From positions 1 to 40,995 of the IMG/VR virus record IMGVR_UViG_3300036791_000631: 40,995 nt of DNA; one strand, 5' to 3'. The DNA comes from a virus. The notes under the pieces are model-generated. The model was given only the letters and a program-made list of their open reading frames with translations. It ran no database searches and was not told the DNA's origin. The translations under genes and the position numbers were made by a program. Shown here in pieces: positions 24,030 through 31,438 of the stretch; the first letter of the stretch is position 1; each line of letters begins with the position of its first letter.

Positions 24030-24674
24030 ATGAACACGAACACCACGACCACGACGACGACGACCGACCTCGACACGACGCCGACCGCGACCGACCTCGC
24101 CATCGTCGAACGCACCGCGCTGGACCGCCTGACGAAGTCCCAAGCAAAGGACGACCTCGACGACTTCCTGCGCGGCGGCCGCCGGTCGCTGCTGCTGATT
24201 GACACGTCGTCGTCCATGTCGACCGCGACCCGCAGCGGGTCGTCCCGCATCGACGTCCTCCGCGACATCGTGCGCACGCTGCGCGCGGAGCGCAACGTCC
24301 CCACCGCCGCGTTCGGACGGTTCATGTCGGAAGACGGCGGGTTCACCACCGTCCGCCTCGTCGACGAAGTGCCCTACCCCGCCGGGATGACGCCGATGTC
24401 CGACGCCATCGACTTCGCCCGCCGCGAAGGCGCCACCCACGCCGTCATCGTGACCGACGGGGAGCCCGACAGCGAAGAACGCACGATGACGGCCGCGCGC
24501 ACCTTCGCCAATCCCATCGACGTGTTTTACGTGGGCGACCCCGGCCAGCAGGGCGAATTTTTCGCGCAGCAGCTCGCGCTGTCGACGGGCGGCACGTTCG
24601 GGACCGCCGACCTCGGACGGCAGGCGAAGCAGCTCACGTCGAAGATTGCGGGTCTGCTGGGCGACGGCAACTAA
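24030..24674 (+). CDS. VWA-domain protein
   Basis: A 214-residue protein with a poly-Thr N-terminus and then a von Willebrand factor A domain. The metal-ion site is intact: D58-T-S-S-S (DTSSSMS), Thr near 121 (GMTPMSDAI) and D143 (VTDGEPDS). VWA proteins with full MIDAS motifs bind divalent metal and a partner protein, commonly AAA+ ATPases. No such ATPase is adjacent; the neighbours are a zinc-dependent-peptidase-like gene and basic proteins. Its role is unknown. Confidence 0.85.
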   Translation: MNTNTTTTTTTTDLDTTPTATDLAIVERTALDRLTKSQAKDDLDDFLRGGRRSLLLIDTSSSMSTATRSGSSRIDVLRDIVRTLRAERNVPTAAFGRFMSEDGGFTTVRLVDEVPYPAGMTPMSDAIDFARREGATHAVIVTDGEPDSEERTMTAARTFANPIDVFYVGDPGQQGEFFAQQLALSTGGTFGTADLGRQAKQLTSKIAGLLGDGN

Positions 24675-24686
24675 GACGCAGCGCAC

Positions 24687-24711
24687 GACGGGCGCGCACG
24701 TCGCGCCCGTC
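24687..24711 (+). terminator. GC-rich hairpin after the VWA gene
   Basis: Perfect 10-bp stem GACGGGCGCG/CGCGCCCGTC with a five-base loop, 12 bases after the VWA stop codon. No U tract follows, so it is better seen as an mRNA processing, stabilising or partial attenuation element than as a strong terminator. The next gene follows 18 bases later. Confidence 0.45.
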
Positions 24712-24728
24712 TGCTGCAACAGGAGCAG

Positions 24729-25229
24729 ATGATGACCAAATACCCCAGCCTCTACGCAGCGCTTGAAGTGGCCGACCGCGACGGGCAGCGGGGGTCCGTC
24801 GTGCGCTGCAGCGCGACCCTGCAGGAACTCGGGTTCGTGTTCTGGGCGTGCGTGGGTTCGTGCGTCACGTGGCACTGGCGCCGCCCCGACGGTCAGCACG
24901 GGTTCACGACGACGGAGCGCAACGCCGTCCAAGCGCTGCGCGACCGTCACAAGCTGACGATGCACGCAGGCCCCGACGACACGACGACGAAGCGCAGCAC
25001 GACGAAGCGCAGCACGCCCCGCATCGGTACCTGCACGGATAGCCCCGCCTGCGCCCGTCGCGGATGCGCGGACTGCGAACGCGCGTATCCGCAGCAGCAC
25101 GACGCCCGCCCGACGACGACGACGACACCACCACCCGCGCGCCCCGTCGCGCGCATCGACTGGAATACGACCGCGCCGACCGTCGACCTGATGTCGGCCA
25201 TGCGCGCGGCCTTCGACAGAAAGAAGTGA
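24729..25229 (+). CDS. Hypothetical protein with Cys cluster and low-complexity linker
   Basis: A 166-residue protein. The N-terminal 75 residues are a compact alpha/beta domain (LQELGFVFWACVGSCVTWHW); the middle is TTTKRSTTKRST low complexity; then CTDSPACARRGCADCERAYP forms a putative zinc knot; the C-terminus is Thr/Pro/Ala-rich ending FDRKK. A ribosome site AGGAGC sits upstream. No family recognised. Confidence 0.55.
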   Translation: MMTKYPSLYAALEVADRDGQRGSVVRCSATLQELGFVFWACVGSCVTWHWRRPDGQHGFTTTERNAVQALRDRHKLTMHAGPDDTTTKRSTTKRSTPRIGTCTDSPACARRGCADCERAYPQQHDARPTTTTTPPPARPVARIDWNTTAPTVDLMSAMRAAFDRKK

Positions 25230-25238
25230 GGGACGGCG

Positions 25239-25703
25239 ATGACTACGCCCACCGTCATGCCCACGACTGCTGCGCTGCAGCAGCACGCCCACGACCTCGC
25301 GCGGGCCTTCAAGGCCCGCATCATCGAATCGTCGCAACTGCAGCCCCACGAGGCCTTCGCCGCCGCACACATCCGCGCGGCGTTCGTCTCCACCATCGTC
25401 GACACGACCACGTATGCCGTCGCGCTGCACGAGCTGGGGCACCTCGCCGCCCCGACAGGCGCGCTGCGCACGGCGAACCTCGACGCGCAGCGGGCGCAGA
25501 ATCTGTCGCGCGTCGAAGAAGACGCCGCGTGGACGTGGGCGCGTCACTACGCCCTGATCTGGACGCCCGAGATGGACGCCGTCGCGAACTGGGCCGAAGG
25601 CACGTATCAGGCCCCCGCCGCGACACCCGCATCGCCGACCCCGACACCCGTCCCGAAACCCGCGCCGCCGGTCGATCACGTCGACTGGCGGAAGTACCGC
25701 TGA
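25239..25703 (+). CDS. HExxH zinc metallopeptidase-like protein
   Basis: A 154-residue protein with VALHELGHLAAP at about 61-72: H64-E65-L-G-H68 is a canonical zinc-binding HExxH. Glu92-Glu93 (RVEEDAAWTWARHY) lies about 25 residues further on, a plausible third ligand as in gluzincins. The surrounding helices fit an ImmA/IrrE-type or SprT-like fold, but the match is by motif only. The C-terminus is Pro/Thr-rich. It follows the VWA gene; proteins of this type cleave repressors or host factors. Confidence 0.6.
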   Translation: MTTPTVMPTTAALQQHAHDLARAFKARIIESSQLQPHEAFAAAHIRAAFVSTIVDTTTYAVALHELGHLAAPTGALRTANLDAQRAQNLSRVEEDAAWTWARHYALIWTPEMDAVANWAEGTYQAPAATPASPTPTPVPKPAPPVDHVDWRKYR

Positions 25704-25716
25704 ACTGGAGACTGTG

Positions 25717-26076
25717 ATGACTGATGACCTACTGATGACGGCCCGACGCGATGCACTGCGCACAGCGCTAGCGCGCTTGCGCGAGGAACGCGCTGCGCTG
25801 GCGCTGTGTCGCGAACGAGGCTGGACGTTCGATGCGCGCGTAGCACAAAGCGCGGTCGAAGACAGCGAAGCGCTCGTCGAAGCGCTGCTGAATCTTGTGC
25901 GCACGATGCGCTGCGCCGAATGCGGGCAGCGCCACCCCACCGACGACGGCGAAAACATCGAATACGACAACCCGCTCGAACCGACCGGCGTCTCGCTGCG
26001 CTTCGTCTGCGCGGCATGTCTCGACCACTTCAACACCCTCGCCAACAACAACCACGAACAGGAGCAGAACCGATGA
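25717..26076 (+). CDS. Coiled-coil plus zinc-ribbon protein
   Basis: A 119-residue protein: residues 1-65 are a long helix (RRDALRTALARLREERAALA), then CAECGQRHPTDDGENIEYDN ending in CAACLDHF, two CxxC pairs forming a zinc ribbon. GGAG lies upstream of the ATG at 25717; a GTG three bases earlier is a possible but weaker start. The stop overlaps the next ATG. Possibly nucleic-acid or protein binding. Confidence 0.6.
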   Translation: MTDDLLMTARRDALRTALARLREERAALALCRERGWTFDARVAQSAVEDSEALVEALLNLVRTMRCAECGQRHPTDDGENIEYDNPLEPTGVSLRFVCAACLDHFNTLANNNHEQEQNR

Positions 26077-27056
26077 CGACCACACAACGCCGCCGCAAGC
26101 AGTCGAAAGAAAAACACCCGCGCCGCCCGAAGGCACCCACCGCGAAGTTTTGGGCCGAACGCGCGGCCCGCATCGCCGCCTCCCGCGCCCACAACGAGAA
26201 GACGGGCATGACGGAGCGCGAACGTCGCGCCCAGCGCAAGGCCGAACGCGCGAAGCTGGCCGCCAAGGGCGCGAAGGCGACGAAGACGCCAGCAACGAAG
26301 ACGACGAAGACGACGACGCCCCCCGTCGGTCGCATCATCAGCGACAAGTCCAGCGGGGCGTATCTCGCCCGCGTGCTGAAGACGATCAACAGCAGCGCGA
26401 AGAAATACCCCACCGCCCTGGACTACGTCGGCGCCGACGCCGGCGCCGGATGGGTCATCCTCGGGACCGACGGGCATCGCGCGCTGCTGCAGGTCGGCAA
26501 GGCGACCAGCGCGAAGACGATTGCCAAACCGTTCGTCACCGCGAAAGGCCCCGCGTATGGCTTCGATCTGACGCCCGACGTGGAGCGGGCGCTGCGCGCC
26601 CTCGACGCCGACACGCTCACGCTGCGCATCGACGCGAAGCGCAAGCGCCTGTCCGTCACCGGCAAGACCAGCACGCCCACGGTCGACGGCCCGATCGCCG
26701 GTACCTTGGCGTCGGCCTCGGTGATGGTGGACCGCCGGTACCTGCTCGACGGCCTCGGACGCGGCGGGCGCCTGCGATACGACGCGAAGCCCGACCGCGT
26801 GCTGATTGAAACGCCCGACGCGCTTCGGTATCTGCTGATGGCGAAGAAGCCGACCGCCCCGCCGAAGTGGAAGCCCAAGCCGACGACTGCAGCAGCAGCA
26901 GCGCCAGCAGCGAAGACGACGACGCGCCCTGCCACGCGCGTGAAGGTCGCGACCCCCAGTCAACCCACCCCTGTGGACAACCGCCCTGCTGACAAGCCTG
27001 ACGCCCCCGCGACGTCGCCCGCGACGACGACGGACCCCACCGGAGCCGCCCAGTGA
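26073..27056 (+). CDS. Sliding-clamp-like protein with basic N-terminal extension
   Basis: A 327-residue protein. Residues 1-85 are a very basic tail containing the module AKFWAERAARIAASRAHNEK, GMTERERRAQRKAERAKLA. Residues about 88-258 resemble bacterial beta clamps (DnaN): YVGADAGAGWVILGTDGHRA is like the clamp's 'ATDGHRLA' strand, and VMVDRRYLLDGLGRGGRLRY with LIETPDALRYLLMAK is like the domain-III 'NAKYLLDAL...LIRP....YVLMP' ending. The clamp part is too short for three full domains, so it may be a shortened or divergent clamp. The C-terminus is Lys/Pro/Ala-rich. Confidence 0.5.
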   Translation: MTTTQRRRKQSKEKHPRRPKAPTAKFWAERAARIAASRAHNEKTGMTERERRAQRKAERAKLAAKGAKATKTPATKTTKTTTPPVGRIISDKSSGAYLARVLKTINSSAKKYPTALDYVGADAGAGWVILGTDGHRALLQVGKATSAKTIAKPFVTAKGPAYGFDLTPDVERALRALDADTLTLRIDAKRKRLSVTGKTSTPTVDGPIAGTLASASVMVDRRYLLDGLGRGGRLRYDAKPDRVLIETPDALRYLLMAKKPTAPPKWKPKPTTAAAAAPAAKTTTRPATRVKVATPSQPTPVDNRPADKPDAPATSPATTTDPTGAAQ

Positions 27057-27271
27057 TTGCGCACGCTGCGCCCCCACCGCACTGTCCCGAGTGCGGCGGG
27101 GGCCTGATGCTGGAGTCTGCGGCTGAAACGATCTCCACCGTGTTCGTGCCGAACCGTGGTGGGATGCCCTATCTGGAGCCGCGCCGTCGCGCGGCCGTCG
27201 TCGCGTTCTGCTGCGACTGCGAATTTGCCATCGAACTGTTACCCACGAGAGGACTTCGCCATGTCGAATGA
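27053..27271 (+). CDS. Small zinc-ribbon protein
   Basis: A 72-residue protein (GTG start, overlapping the previous stop) with CPECGGGLMLES and FCCDCEFAIELL, two Cys pairs separated by a beta hairpin (VFVPNRGGMPYLEPRRRAAV). A zinc ribbon is likely. No family or partner recognised. It overlaps the next gene by 11 bases. Confidence 0.55.
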   Translation: MIAHAAPPPHCPECGGGLMLESAAETISTVFVPNRGGMPYLEPRRRAAVVAFCCDCEFAIELLPTRGLRHVE

Positions 27272-27530
27272 CACGCCGTTTTACCTGACGCGCATGGGGC
27301 GCACCTACTACGAAGGCACGATGCCGCGCCTGGCCGATGCCGTCGAACGCCTCGCCAAGGCCATCGACTTCGCCAGCGCCGCGGGGCTCGAGCGCGGCGC
27401 CGGCGAGCTCGCGCTCGATGCCATCGCCGCACGCCTCGATCAGCGCGTGTGGACACCCGACGATCTGACGGCGATTGCCGCCATCGTGCGCGCGACCGGG
27501 CGCGCCATTCGCGACGTCGACACCGACTGA
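27261..27530 (+). CDS. Hypothetical helical protein
   Basis: An 89-residue protein beginning MSNDTPFYLTRMGRTYYEGT. Residues 25-89 are mostly helical (LADAVERLAKAIDFASAAGL, then LTAIAAIVRATGRAIRDV). GAGAGG lies upstream of the ATG. It overlaps the zinc-ribbon gene and is the last gene before a likely new promoter. No family recognised. Confidence 0.5.
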   Translation: MSNDTPFYLTRMGRTYYEGTMPRLADAVERLAKAIDFASAAGLERGAGELALDAIAARLDQRVWTPDDLTAIAAIVRATGRAIRDVDTD

Positions 27531-27542
27531 GTCAACCAGGTC

Positions 27543-27577
27543 GGCGGCGAAGCCGAGGCCTCGCCGCCCGCTATAAT
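27543..27577 (+). promoter_or_regulatory. Inverted repeat over a TATAAT promoter
   Basis: GGCGGCGA (27543-27550) and TCGCCGCC (27561-27568) form an 8-bp inverted repeat with a 10-base spacer, then TATAAT at 27572-27577. The ATG at 27586 is nine bases further on, consistent with a leaderless mRNA. The inverted repeat lies where a -35 or operator would sit, so a regulatory protein binding there is plausible. No -35 hexamer is obvious. Confidence 0.6.
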
Positions 27578-27585
27578 CCGGAGCG

Positions 27586-27933
27586 ATGCGAAAAATGACT
27601 GAAACCCCCATGACTGTCGCGGACGCCGGTCGCCGCGGCGGGTCACGCAATACCCCGGCGCAACGGGCCGCCGCCCGCGTGAACGCTCAACTCGGTGGAC
27701 GCCCGAAGCGGGTCTGCACGCACTGCGGCGAAGCGGTGCGCGGCGGGCACGTCGACCGGGCGCTCGACGTCACCTGCGGCCAGCACGGATGGCGCTGGCA
27801 GCAGGGCAGCGACGGGGCCCCGACCGCCCTCGGGGCGACCGCGATCCTCGATGCCATCGCGGCCGTCGTGCGTCGTCGCGGCGATCCCGTCGACCGCTTG
27901 CGCGCCATCAGTGCGCTCCTGAGAGGCCGCTGA
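27586..27933 (+). CDS. Zinc-binding helical protein, likely leaderless
   Basis: A 115-residue protein. The N-terminal helix (ADAGRRGGSRNTPAQRAAAR) is basic and resembles plasmid/phage DNA-binding helices; CTHCGEAVRGGHVDRALDVT then CGQHGWRW gives Cys/His ligands for zinc; the C-terminus is a helix (ILDAIAAVVRRRGDPVDRLR). TATAAT lies nine bases before the ATG and no ribosome site is present, so the mRNA is probably leaderless. No known family. Confidence 0.55.
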   Translation: MRKMTETPMTVADAGRRGGSRNTPAQRAAARVNAQLGGRPKRVCTHCGEAVRGGHVDRALDVTCGQHGWRWQQGSDGAPTALGATAILDAIAAVVRRRGDPVDRLRAISALLRGR

Positions 27934-28250
27934 TGTCGCCCATGCTGCTGCTGCTGCAGCGCCACTATCTGCAGCAGGTGCGGGCGGGCACGAAGACCGC
28001 CACGATCCGCCCGTGGAAGACCTGCAAGCTGAAACGCGGCGACCCGCTCGTCTTCAGCGGCCGGTGCTACGTCACGATCACCCGCGTCGTGCATTGCACG
28101 TTCGACACGGTCAGCGCCGCCGACGCCCAGGCGGATGGCTTCCCGTCGGCCGCCGCCTGTCGTCGCGCGCTGCATGAACACTACGCCCACCTCGATCACG
28201 ACGCCCCGTGCGTCGTGCTGCACTTTCGCCTATCGCGTCGGTCCCAGTAG
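27933..28250 (+). CDS. ASCH/PUA-like domain protein
   Basis: A 105-residue protein. MLLLLQRHYLQQVRAGTKTA, TIRPWKTCKLKRGDPLVFSG then YVTITRVVHCTFDTVSAADA are the ASCH pattern (beta strand, 'G.KT.T.R', 'GD.L.F'). ASCH domains bind RNA or modified nucleotides and are often found in phages. It starts one base inside the previous stop codon and ends overlapping the convergent ABC/GNAT gene by 21 bases. Confidence 0.7.
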   Translation: MSPMLLLLQRHYLQQVRAGTKTATIRPWKTCKLKRGDPLVFSGRCYVTITRVVHCTFDTVSAADAQADGFPSAAACRRALHEHYAHLDHDAPCVVLHFRLSRRSQ

Positions 28251-29369
28251 ACGCGCGGCGACGGCGGGATCGGCTGGCGGCCCGATGTATTCAAATCCCG
28301 CCGTCAGCCGATCCACCGCGCGCTTCATCGACCCCACCCCCAAGTCCCGACTCTCGCCGACGCTCGACGCGGGCGACATCTTCGACGGACGCACCATGTC
28401 CCAGAGCGCCGACCGCGCGCAGTGCGCGACCACGGCCGGATGCGCCGCCGTCCGGAAGACGTGCTGGGCGCGCGTGCGCAGGACGCTGCTGATGAAGTCG
28501 GCGAGCGCCACGCCGATGCCGACGCCCTGATAGTCGGGCAGGCAGACCAGCCGGTGCAGCCGAAACCCCGGCACGTGCTTGTGCGGGAAGCCGAGCGCGG
28601 CGACGAACGCCACCGGCCGGTCCTGCCACGTCGCGACGAAGCACAACGCCGCCGGGTTTAGGTCCGTGTCGAGGTAGTGATGACGACGGAATCGCAGCCA
28701 GGCAGAACGGTAAACCCGCGCGACTTGTAGACGGAGGCTTGGGGGCCGTTGAAGCTCCCTCCAACGGAATTCGCCGGTGTCGGGACGATAGACCCAATCC
28801 GGCGTCAACCACGCATCGACGTCTTCGTGACAGGTGACGGCGATGAACTGCTGCCCCCGCTGGCGCACGGTGCGCGCGAGCGCCGCCGACCCGATCTGCG
28901 CCACCGTGCGGTCGACGACGCTGGTGAATTCGTCGACGACGGCGATCGCCGCGGCGGTGTGTTCGGCCAGGACGCGCGCCATCGTGACGCGGAATTGTTC
29001 GCCCGTACTCAGCACATGGAAGGGCCGCACCCACGACGGCGGATCGGAGAAGCCGACCGACGACAGCAGCCCGACGATGTCCTTGATCCCCATGTCGGCC
29101 GGGAAGGCGTCGAGCACCGAGTGCGACGGCGACCAGTCGTAGACGCGGGCGCATTCGGCCGGCCAGAAGTGCCGCGCGACCGTGCTCTTGCCGCTGCCGC
29201 TGGGCCCGACAATCAGCCCGATGTGCCACGGGCGGGCGTCGAGCGGCAGCTGCACCTCCCAGACCAGTTCGGCGCGCGTCGTCGGCGGCACCGCGAACAG
29301 CCCCTCGAGCTGCAGCACGCGCGGCGTGCGGTCGACGGCGCTGCTGACTACGACACGAGCGCTTTGCAT
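28230..29369 (-). CDS. ABC-type ATPase fused to a GNAT acetyltransferase-like domain
   Basis: A 379-residue fusion. ATPase half: Walker A GPSGSGKST (about 55-63), ABC signature LSTGEQ (120-125), Walker B IAVVDEF (142-148), switch His in VTCHEDV (about 181). C-terminal half: GNAT core with VAFVAALG and the acyl-CoA loop LPDYQGVGIGVALA (about 278-290). Phage fusions of this layout next to ParB-domain genes have been noted in genomic surveys of DNA modification; the Mu Mom protein is a GNAT-like DNA modifier. A DNA-modification role is thus a reasoned guess, not established. Its start lies inside the ParB-domain gene. Confidence 0.8.
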   Translation of the reverse strand: MQSARVVVSSAVDRTPRVLQLEGLFAVPPTTRAELVWEVQLPLDARPWHIGLIVGPSGSGKSTVARHFWPAECARVYDWSPSHSVLDAFPADMGIKDIVGLLSSVGFSDPPSWVRPFHVLSTGEQFRVTMARVLAEHTAAAIAVVDEFTSVVDRTVAQIGSAALARTVRQRGQQFIAVTCHEDVDAWLTPDWVYRPDTGEFRWRELQRPPSLRLQVARVYRSAWLRFRRHHYLDTDLNPAALCFVATWQDRPVAFVAALGFPHKHVPGFRLHRLVCLPDYQGVGIGVALADFISSVLRTRAQHVFRTAAHPAVVAHCARSALWDMVRPSKMSPASSVGESRDLGVGSMKRAVDRLTAGFEYIGPPADPAVAARLLGPTR

Positions 29370-29974
29370 ATCAGCCCTTCCGTCATCAGGCGCCCGAGCA
29401 ACGCGACCTGATCGGCTTCGTCCCGGTAGGTGACGACGACCAGGTAGTTGCCGGGCGCGACCTGGTTGGCGGTGCCGAGCGTGCGCGCGACGACCCGCAT
29501 CTTCTGGAGCTCCTCCGGCGTGAAGAAGGGCGCGAACGTCGCGCCGTTCTTAAAGTCGGCCTCCAGTTGTGGGATGTTCCACTCCGCCAGCTCGCCCGCG
29601 CGGTTGTCGTACATCGCCATGTCCCGCTTTTGCGCGGGCGACAAGCCGACCCGCCGCACGGCGATAATTTCGTCGCCGTCGGTGTCGACGACCCGCACCT
29701 TCTGGATGCCCGCCTGCCCCGCCGCCTCCAGCACGCCGTTCCCGGCGATGACTTCGTTGCGGTCGTCGATGACGATGGAGCGGGCCGCGCCGACCGTGCG
29801 CAGCGCTTCGGCAATCATCTGCACGTTCCGCGTGCCGTGAAGACGCCGGTTGTGCGGATCGCGCACGAGGTCGGTCAGTGTCGCGACCGGCGGGGGCGGG
29901 GGCGGTGTCGTCGCCCGACTGCGGCCGGGCTGTCGTCGTCGCGTCGAGCTTCGCTTCGGCTTCGCTGTCTGCAC
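29348..29974 (-). CDS. ParB/Sulfiredoxin-domain protein
   Basis: A 208-residue protein. The first 35 residues are Lys/Arg/Pro-rich; the ParB/Srx fold follows: DLVRDPHNRRLHGTRNVQMI, then IDDRNEVIAGNGVLEAAGQA with the ParB signature 'viaG.g.leAa', then VVDTDGDEIIAVRRVGLSPA. Such domains have NTPase or phosphoesterase/kinase activity and in phages often pair with modification or methylase genes. AAGGGA lies seven bases before the GTG at 29974; an ATG 29 codons upstream (30061) is an alternative. It overlaps the ABC/GNAT gene by 22 bases. Confidence 0.8.
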   Translation of the reverse strand: MQTAKPKRSSTRRRQPGRSRATTPPPPPPVATLTDLVRDPHNRRLHGTRNVQMIAEALRTVGAARSIVIDDRNEVIAGNGVLEAAGQAGIQKVRVVDTDGDEIIAVRRVGLSPAQKRDMAMYDNRAGELAEWNIPQLEADFKNGATFAPFFTPEELQKMRVVARTLGTANQVAPGNYLVVVTYRDEADQVALLGRLMTEGLICKALVS

Positions 29975-30061
29975 GGGTTCGTCCCTTCTGCGCCCTGCTG
30001 GGCGCGCGGCCGGGGCATAGCGCCCTACAGGCCCCCCTGTGGAAAACCGCCCTCCCGTCAT

Positions 30062-30251
30062 CCCAGACGCCCCCGCGCGCGATTCCGCTGCTGCACGCGC
30101 GTAGGTGGGAGGGGTAAGGCCGAGGTAAGCCCAGACGTCGTCCCACCCCCCTGTGCCAATTTCGCGACGGCGCGAGGACGTTCAGGGCGATTTGACCAGC
30201 ACTGCTTCGCCAGAGATGGCGAGAGCCCCCCGTCGGCGACCTGTGCTGTTC
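30062..30251. other. 190-bp gap between HNH and ParB genes
   Basis: No gene is supported. One short hairpin (TCGCCA/TGGCGA) lies near 30220. The gap could hold a promoter for the ParB and ABC/GNAT pair, but no consensus boxes are visible on the minus strand. Confidence 0.4.
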
Positions 30252-30599
30252 TCAGCGTGCGCGCCCGCTGCCGCCCTTCCGCGTGTTGCACGACACGCAG
30301 AGCGATTGCAGATTGTCGGGGTCCAACCGCGACCCGAACGGCAACGGGCGAATGTGATCGACCACGGCGGCGCGGATGCGCTGACGACGTCGCGCGCACG
30401 CGGAGTGGGCGGTGTAGAGCCGTCCATCGCGGCGCTGGCCGCACCACGGATACCGCAGCAGCCACGCACGCGCCACGGCCGGCCACGCACCGCCGTAGCC
30501 ACGCGCGGTCGATGACGGCCGCTGATGGCGCGCGCAGCGCGGGCCGCCCGTGACGAGCCGCCCGCAGACGACGCACGGATGGGGCGGCGCGTTGGGCAT
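30252..30599 (-). CDS. HNH endonuclease
   Basis: A 115-residue protein with an N-terminal CVVCGRLVTGGPRCARHQRP zinc segment and the HNH motif VVDHIRPLPFGSRLDPDNLQ ending SLCVSCNTRKGG. The D-H, N and paired Cys are all present. It overlaps the next small gene. This is a second HNH gene, away from the packaging genes; a role in genome processing, homing or host DNA attack cannot be chosen from sequence alone. Confidence 0.85.
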   Translation of the reverse strand: MPNAPPHPCVVCGRLVTGGPRCARHQRPSSTARGYGGAWPAVARAWLLRYPWCGQRRDGRLYTAHSACARRRQRIRAAVVDHIRPLPFGSRLDPDNLQSLCVSCNTRKGGSGRAR

Positions 30600-30773
30600 T
30601 CATCGCCGCCGTTCCTCGCGGACCTGGTCGCGCAGTTCGGACGGCAGGCTGCGAGCGAGCTCGCTGTCGTTGCCGTCGTCCCACAGGAACCGCCGCGCCG
30701 CGATGACGACCAGCAGCGCGACCGCCCACAGCAGCACCACGCCCGCCAGCAACCACCACCGCAGCGGCGTCAT
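30600..30773 (-). CDS. Small single-pass membrane protein
   Basis: A 57-residue protein: membrane helix at about 5-27 (RWWLLAGVVLLWAVALLVVI) then a charged C-terminus (DDGNDSELARSLPSELRDQV). It overlaps genes on both sides by a few bases. Phage membrane proteins of this size often act in superinfection exclusion or lysis control; nothing specific can be assigned. Confidence 0.5.
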   Translation of the reverse strand: MTPLRWWLLAGVVLLWAVALLVVIAARRFLWDDGNDSELARSLPSELRDQVREERRR

Positions 30774-30997
30774 CAGTGGACTCCGAGATAGACCGCCGCG
30801 ACGGCGATCCGCGCGATCTCCGTTTTGCAGCCCGCGCACAAGACGGTGAGGACGCCGTCGCGATACCACACCTGCAGCGGCGCGCGGGCGTGACAGGTCG
30901 GGTGCAGCGACAGGCCGTGCGGATGATCGGCATGGTCGCAGCCAGGCGTCTCGCAGCGCATCGGATCGAGTTCGCGGCGGGTCAGGATGTTTCCCAT
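30773..30997 (-). CDS. Small zinc-binding protein
   Basis: A 74-residue protein with CETPGCDHADHPHGLSLHPT, further His and LCAGCKTEIARIAV, a Cys/His cluster for one or two zinc ions. GGAGG lies four bases before the ATG at 30997, which decides the start. It overlaps both neighbours. Of phage origin; function unknown. Confidence 0.6.
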   Translation of the reverse strand: MGNILTRRELDPMRCETPGCDHADHPHGLSLHPTCHARAPLQVWYRDGVLTVLCAGCKTEIARIAVAAVYLGVH

Positions 30998-31176
30998 CAG
31001 ACCTCCGAGCGACAGCGCGGTCGACAGCGGCACCGGTTCACGACACGCAGACAGCCATTGCAGCGCCAGACGCCGACGCCGTCGCGATACGGGTAGGAGG
31101 GCCGCTGATTAGCAGCCGCCTGAGTCACACCGCCCGCACTGCGGGATTGCAGCGACCGGGACACCTTCTCAGGCAC
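30997..31176 (-). CDS. Small Cys-rich protein
   Basis: A 59-residue protein with a Ser/Gln/Ala-rich N-terminus and a Cys/Arg-rich C-terminus (CNGCLRVVNRCRCRPRCRSE), a putative zinc-binding tail. GGAGG lies six bases before the GTG at 31176; longer frames upstream read through the preceding gene and are rejected. Function unknown. Confidence 0.5.
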   Translation of the reverse strand: MPEKVSRSLQSRSAGGVTQAAANQRPSYPYRDGVGVWRCNGCLRVVNRCRCRPRCRSEV

Positions 31177-31190
31177 AGCGGCCCTCCATC

Positions 31191-31412
31191 TCAGTTCTCG
31201 ACCGTCAGCGACAGCACGTAGAACTCCGCGACCGACGCCAGCAGCGCCGTCCGCTCCACTTTGTTGAACGGCTTCAGCGCGTCGACCACCTTGTCCAGCG
31301 CGGTGGCGCGCGCCTGGTGCGCCGACTCGCGCAACAGCGGCGGCCCGGCCGGGAGCGCTGGCGTCACGGGTTTCCGCACGAGGCCTCCGCCAAGTCGATC
31401 TGCTTTCGCCAC
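31191..31412 (-). CDS. Hypothetical helical protein
   Basis: A 73-residue protein with a helix RATALDKVVDALKPFNKVER then TALLASVAEFYVLSL. GGAGG stands five bases before the GTG at 31412; an alternative GTG two codons upstream has no room for it. No family recognised. It lies in the early minus-strand operon of tightly packed small genes. Confidence 0.5.
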   Translation of the reverse strand: MAKADRLGGGLVRKPVTPALPAGPPLLRESAHQARATALDKVVDALKPFNKVERTALLASVAEFYVLSLTVEN

Positions 31413-31438
31413 CGCCACCTCCCATTGTTTGCGCCGTC

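Noticed and set aside
24687-24711. Strong intrinsic terminator after the VWA gene
   Set aside because: The stem is perfect but no U tract follows and the next gene has only a short gap and a ribosome site, so at most it attenuates.
22773-27650. Minus-strand open frame of 1625 codons across the accessory operon
   Set aside because: It is antisense to about ten well-supported plus-strand genes with their own ribosome sites; its openness follows from the ACG/GAC codon bias.
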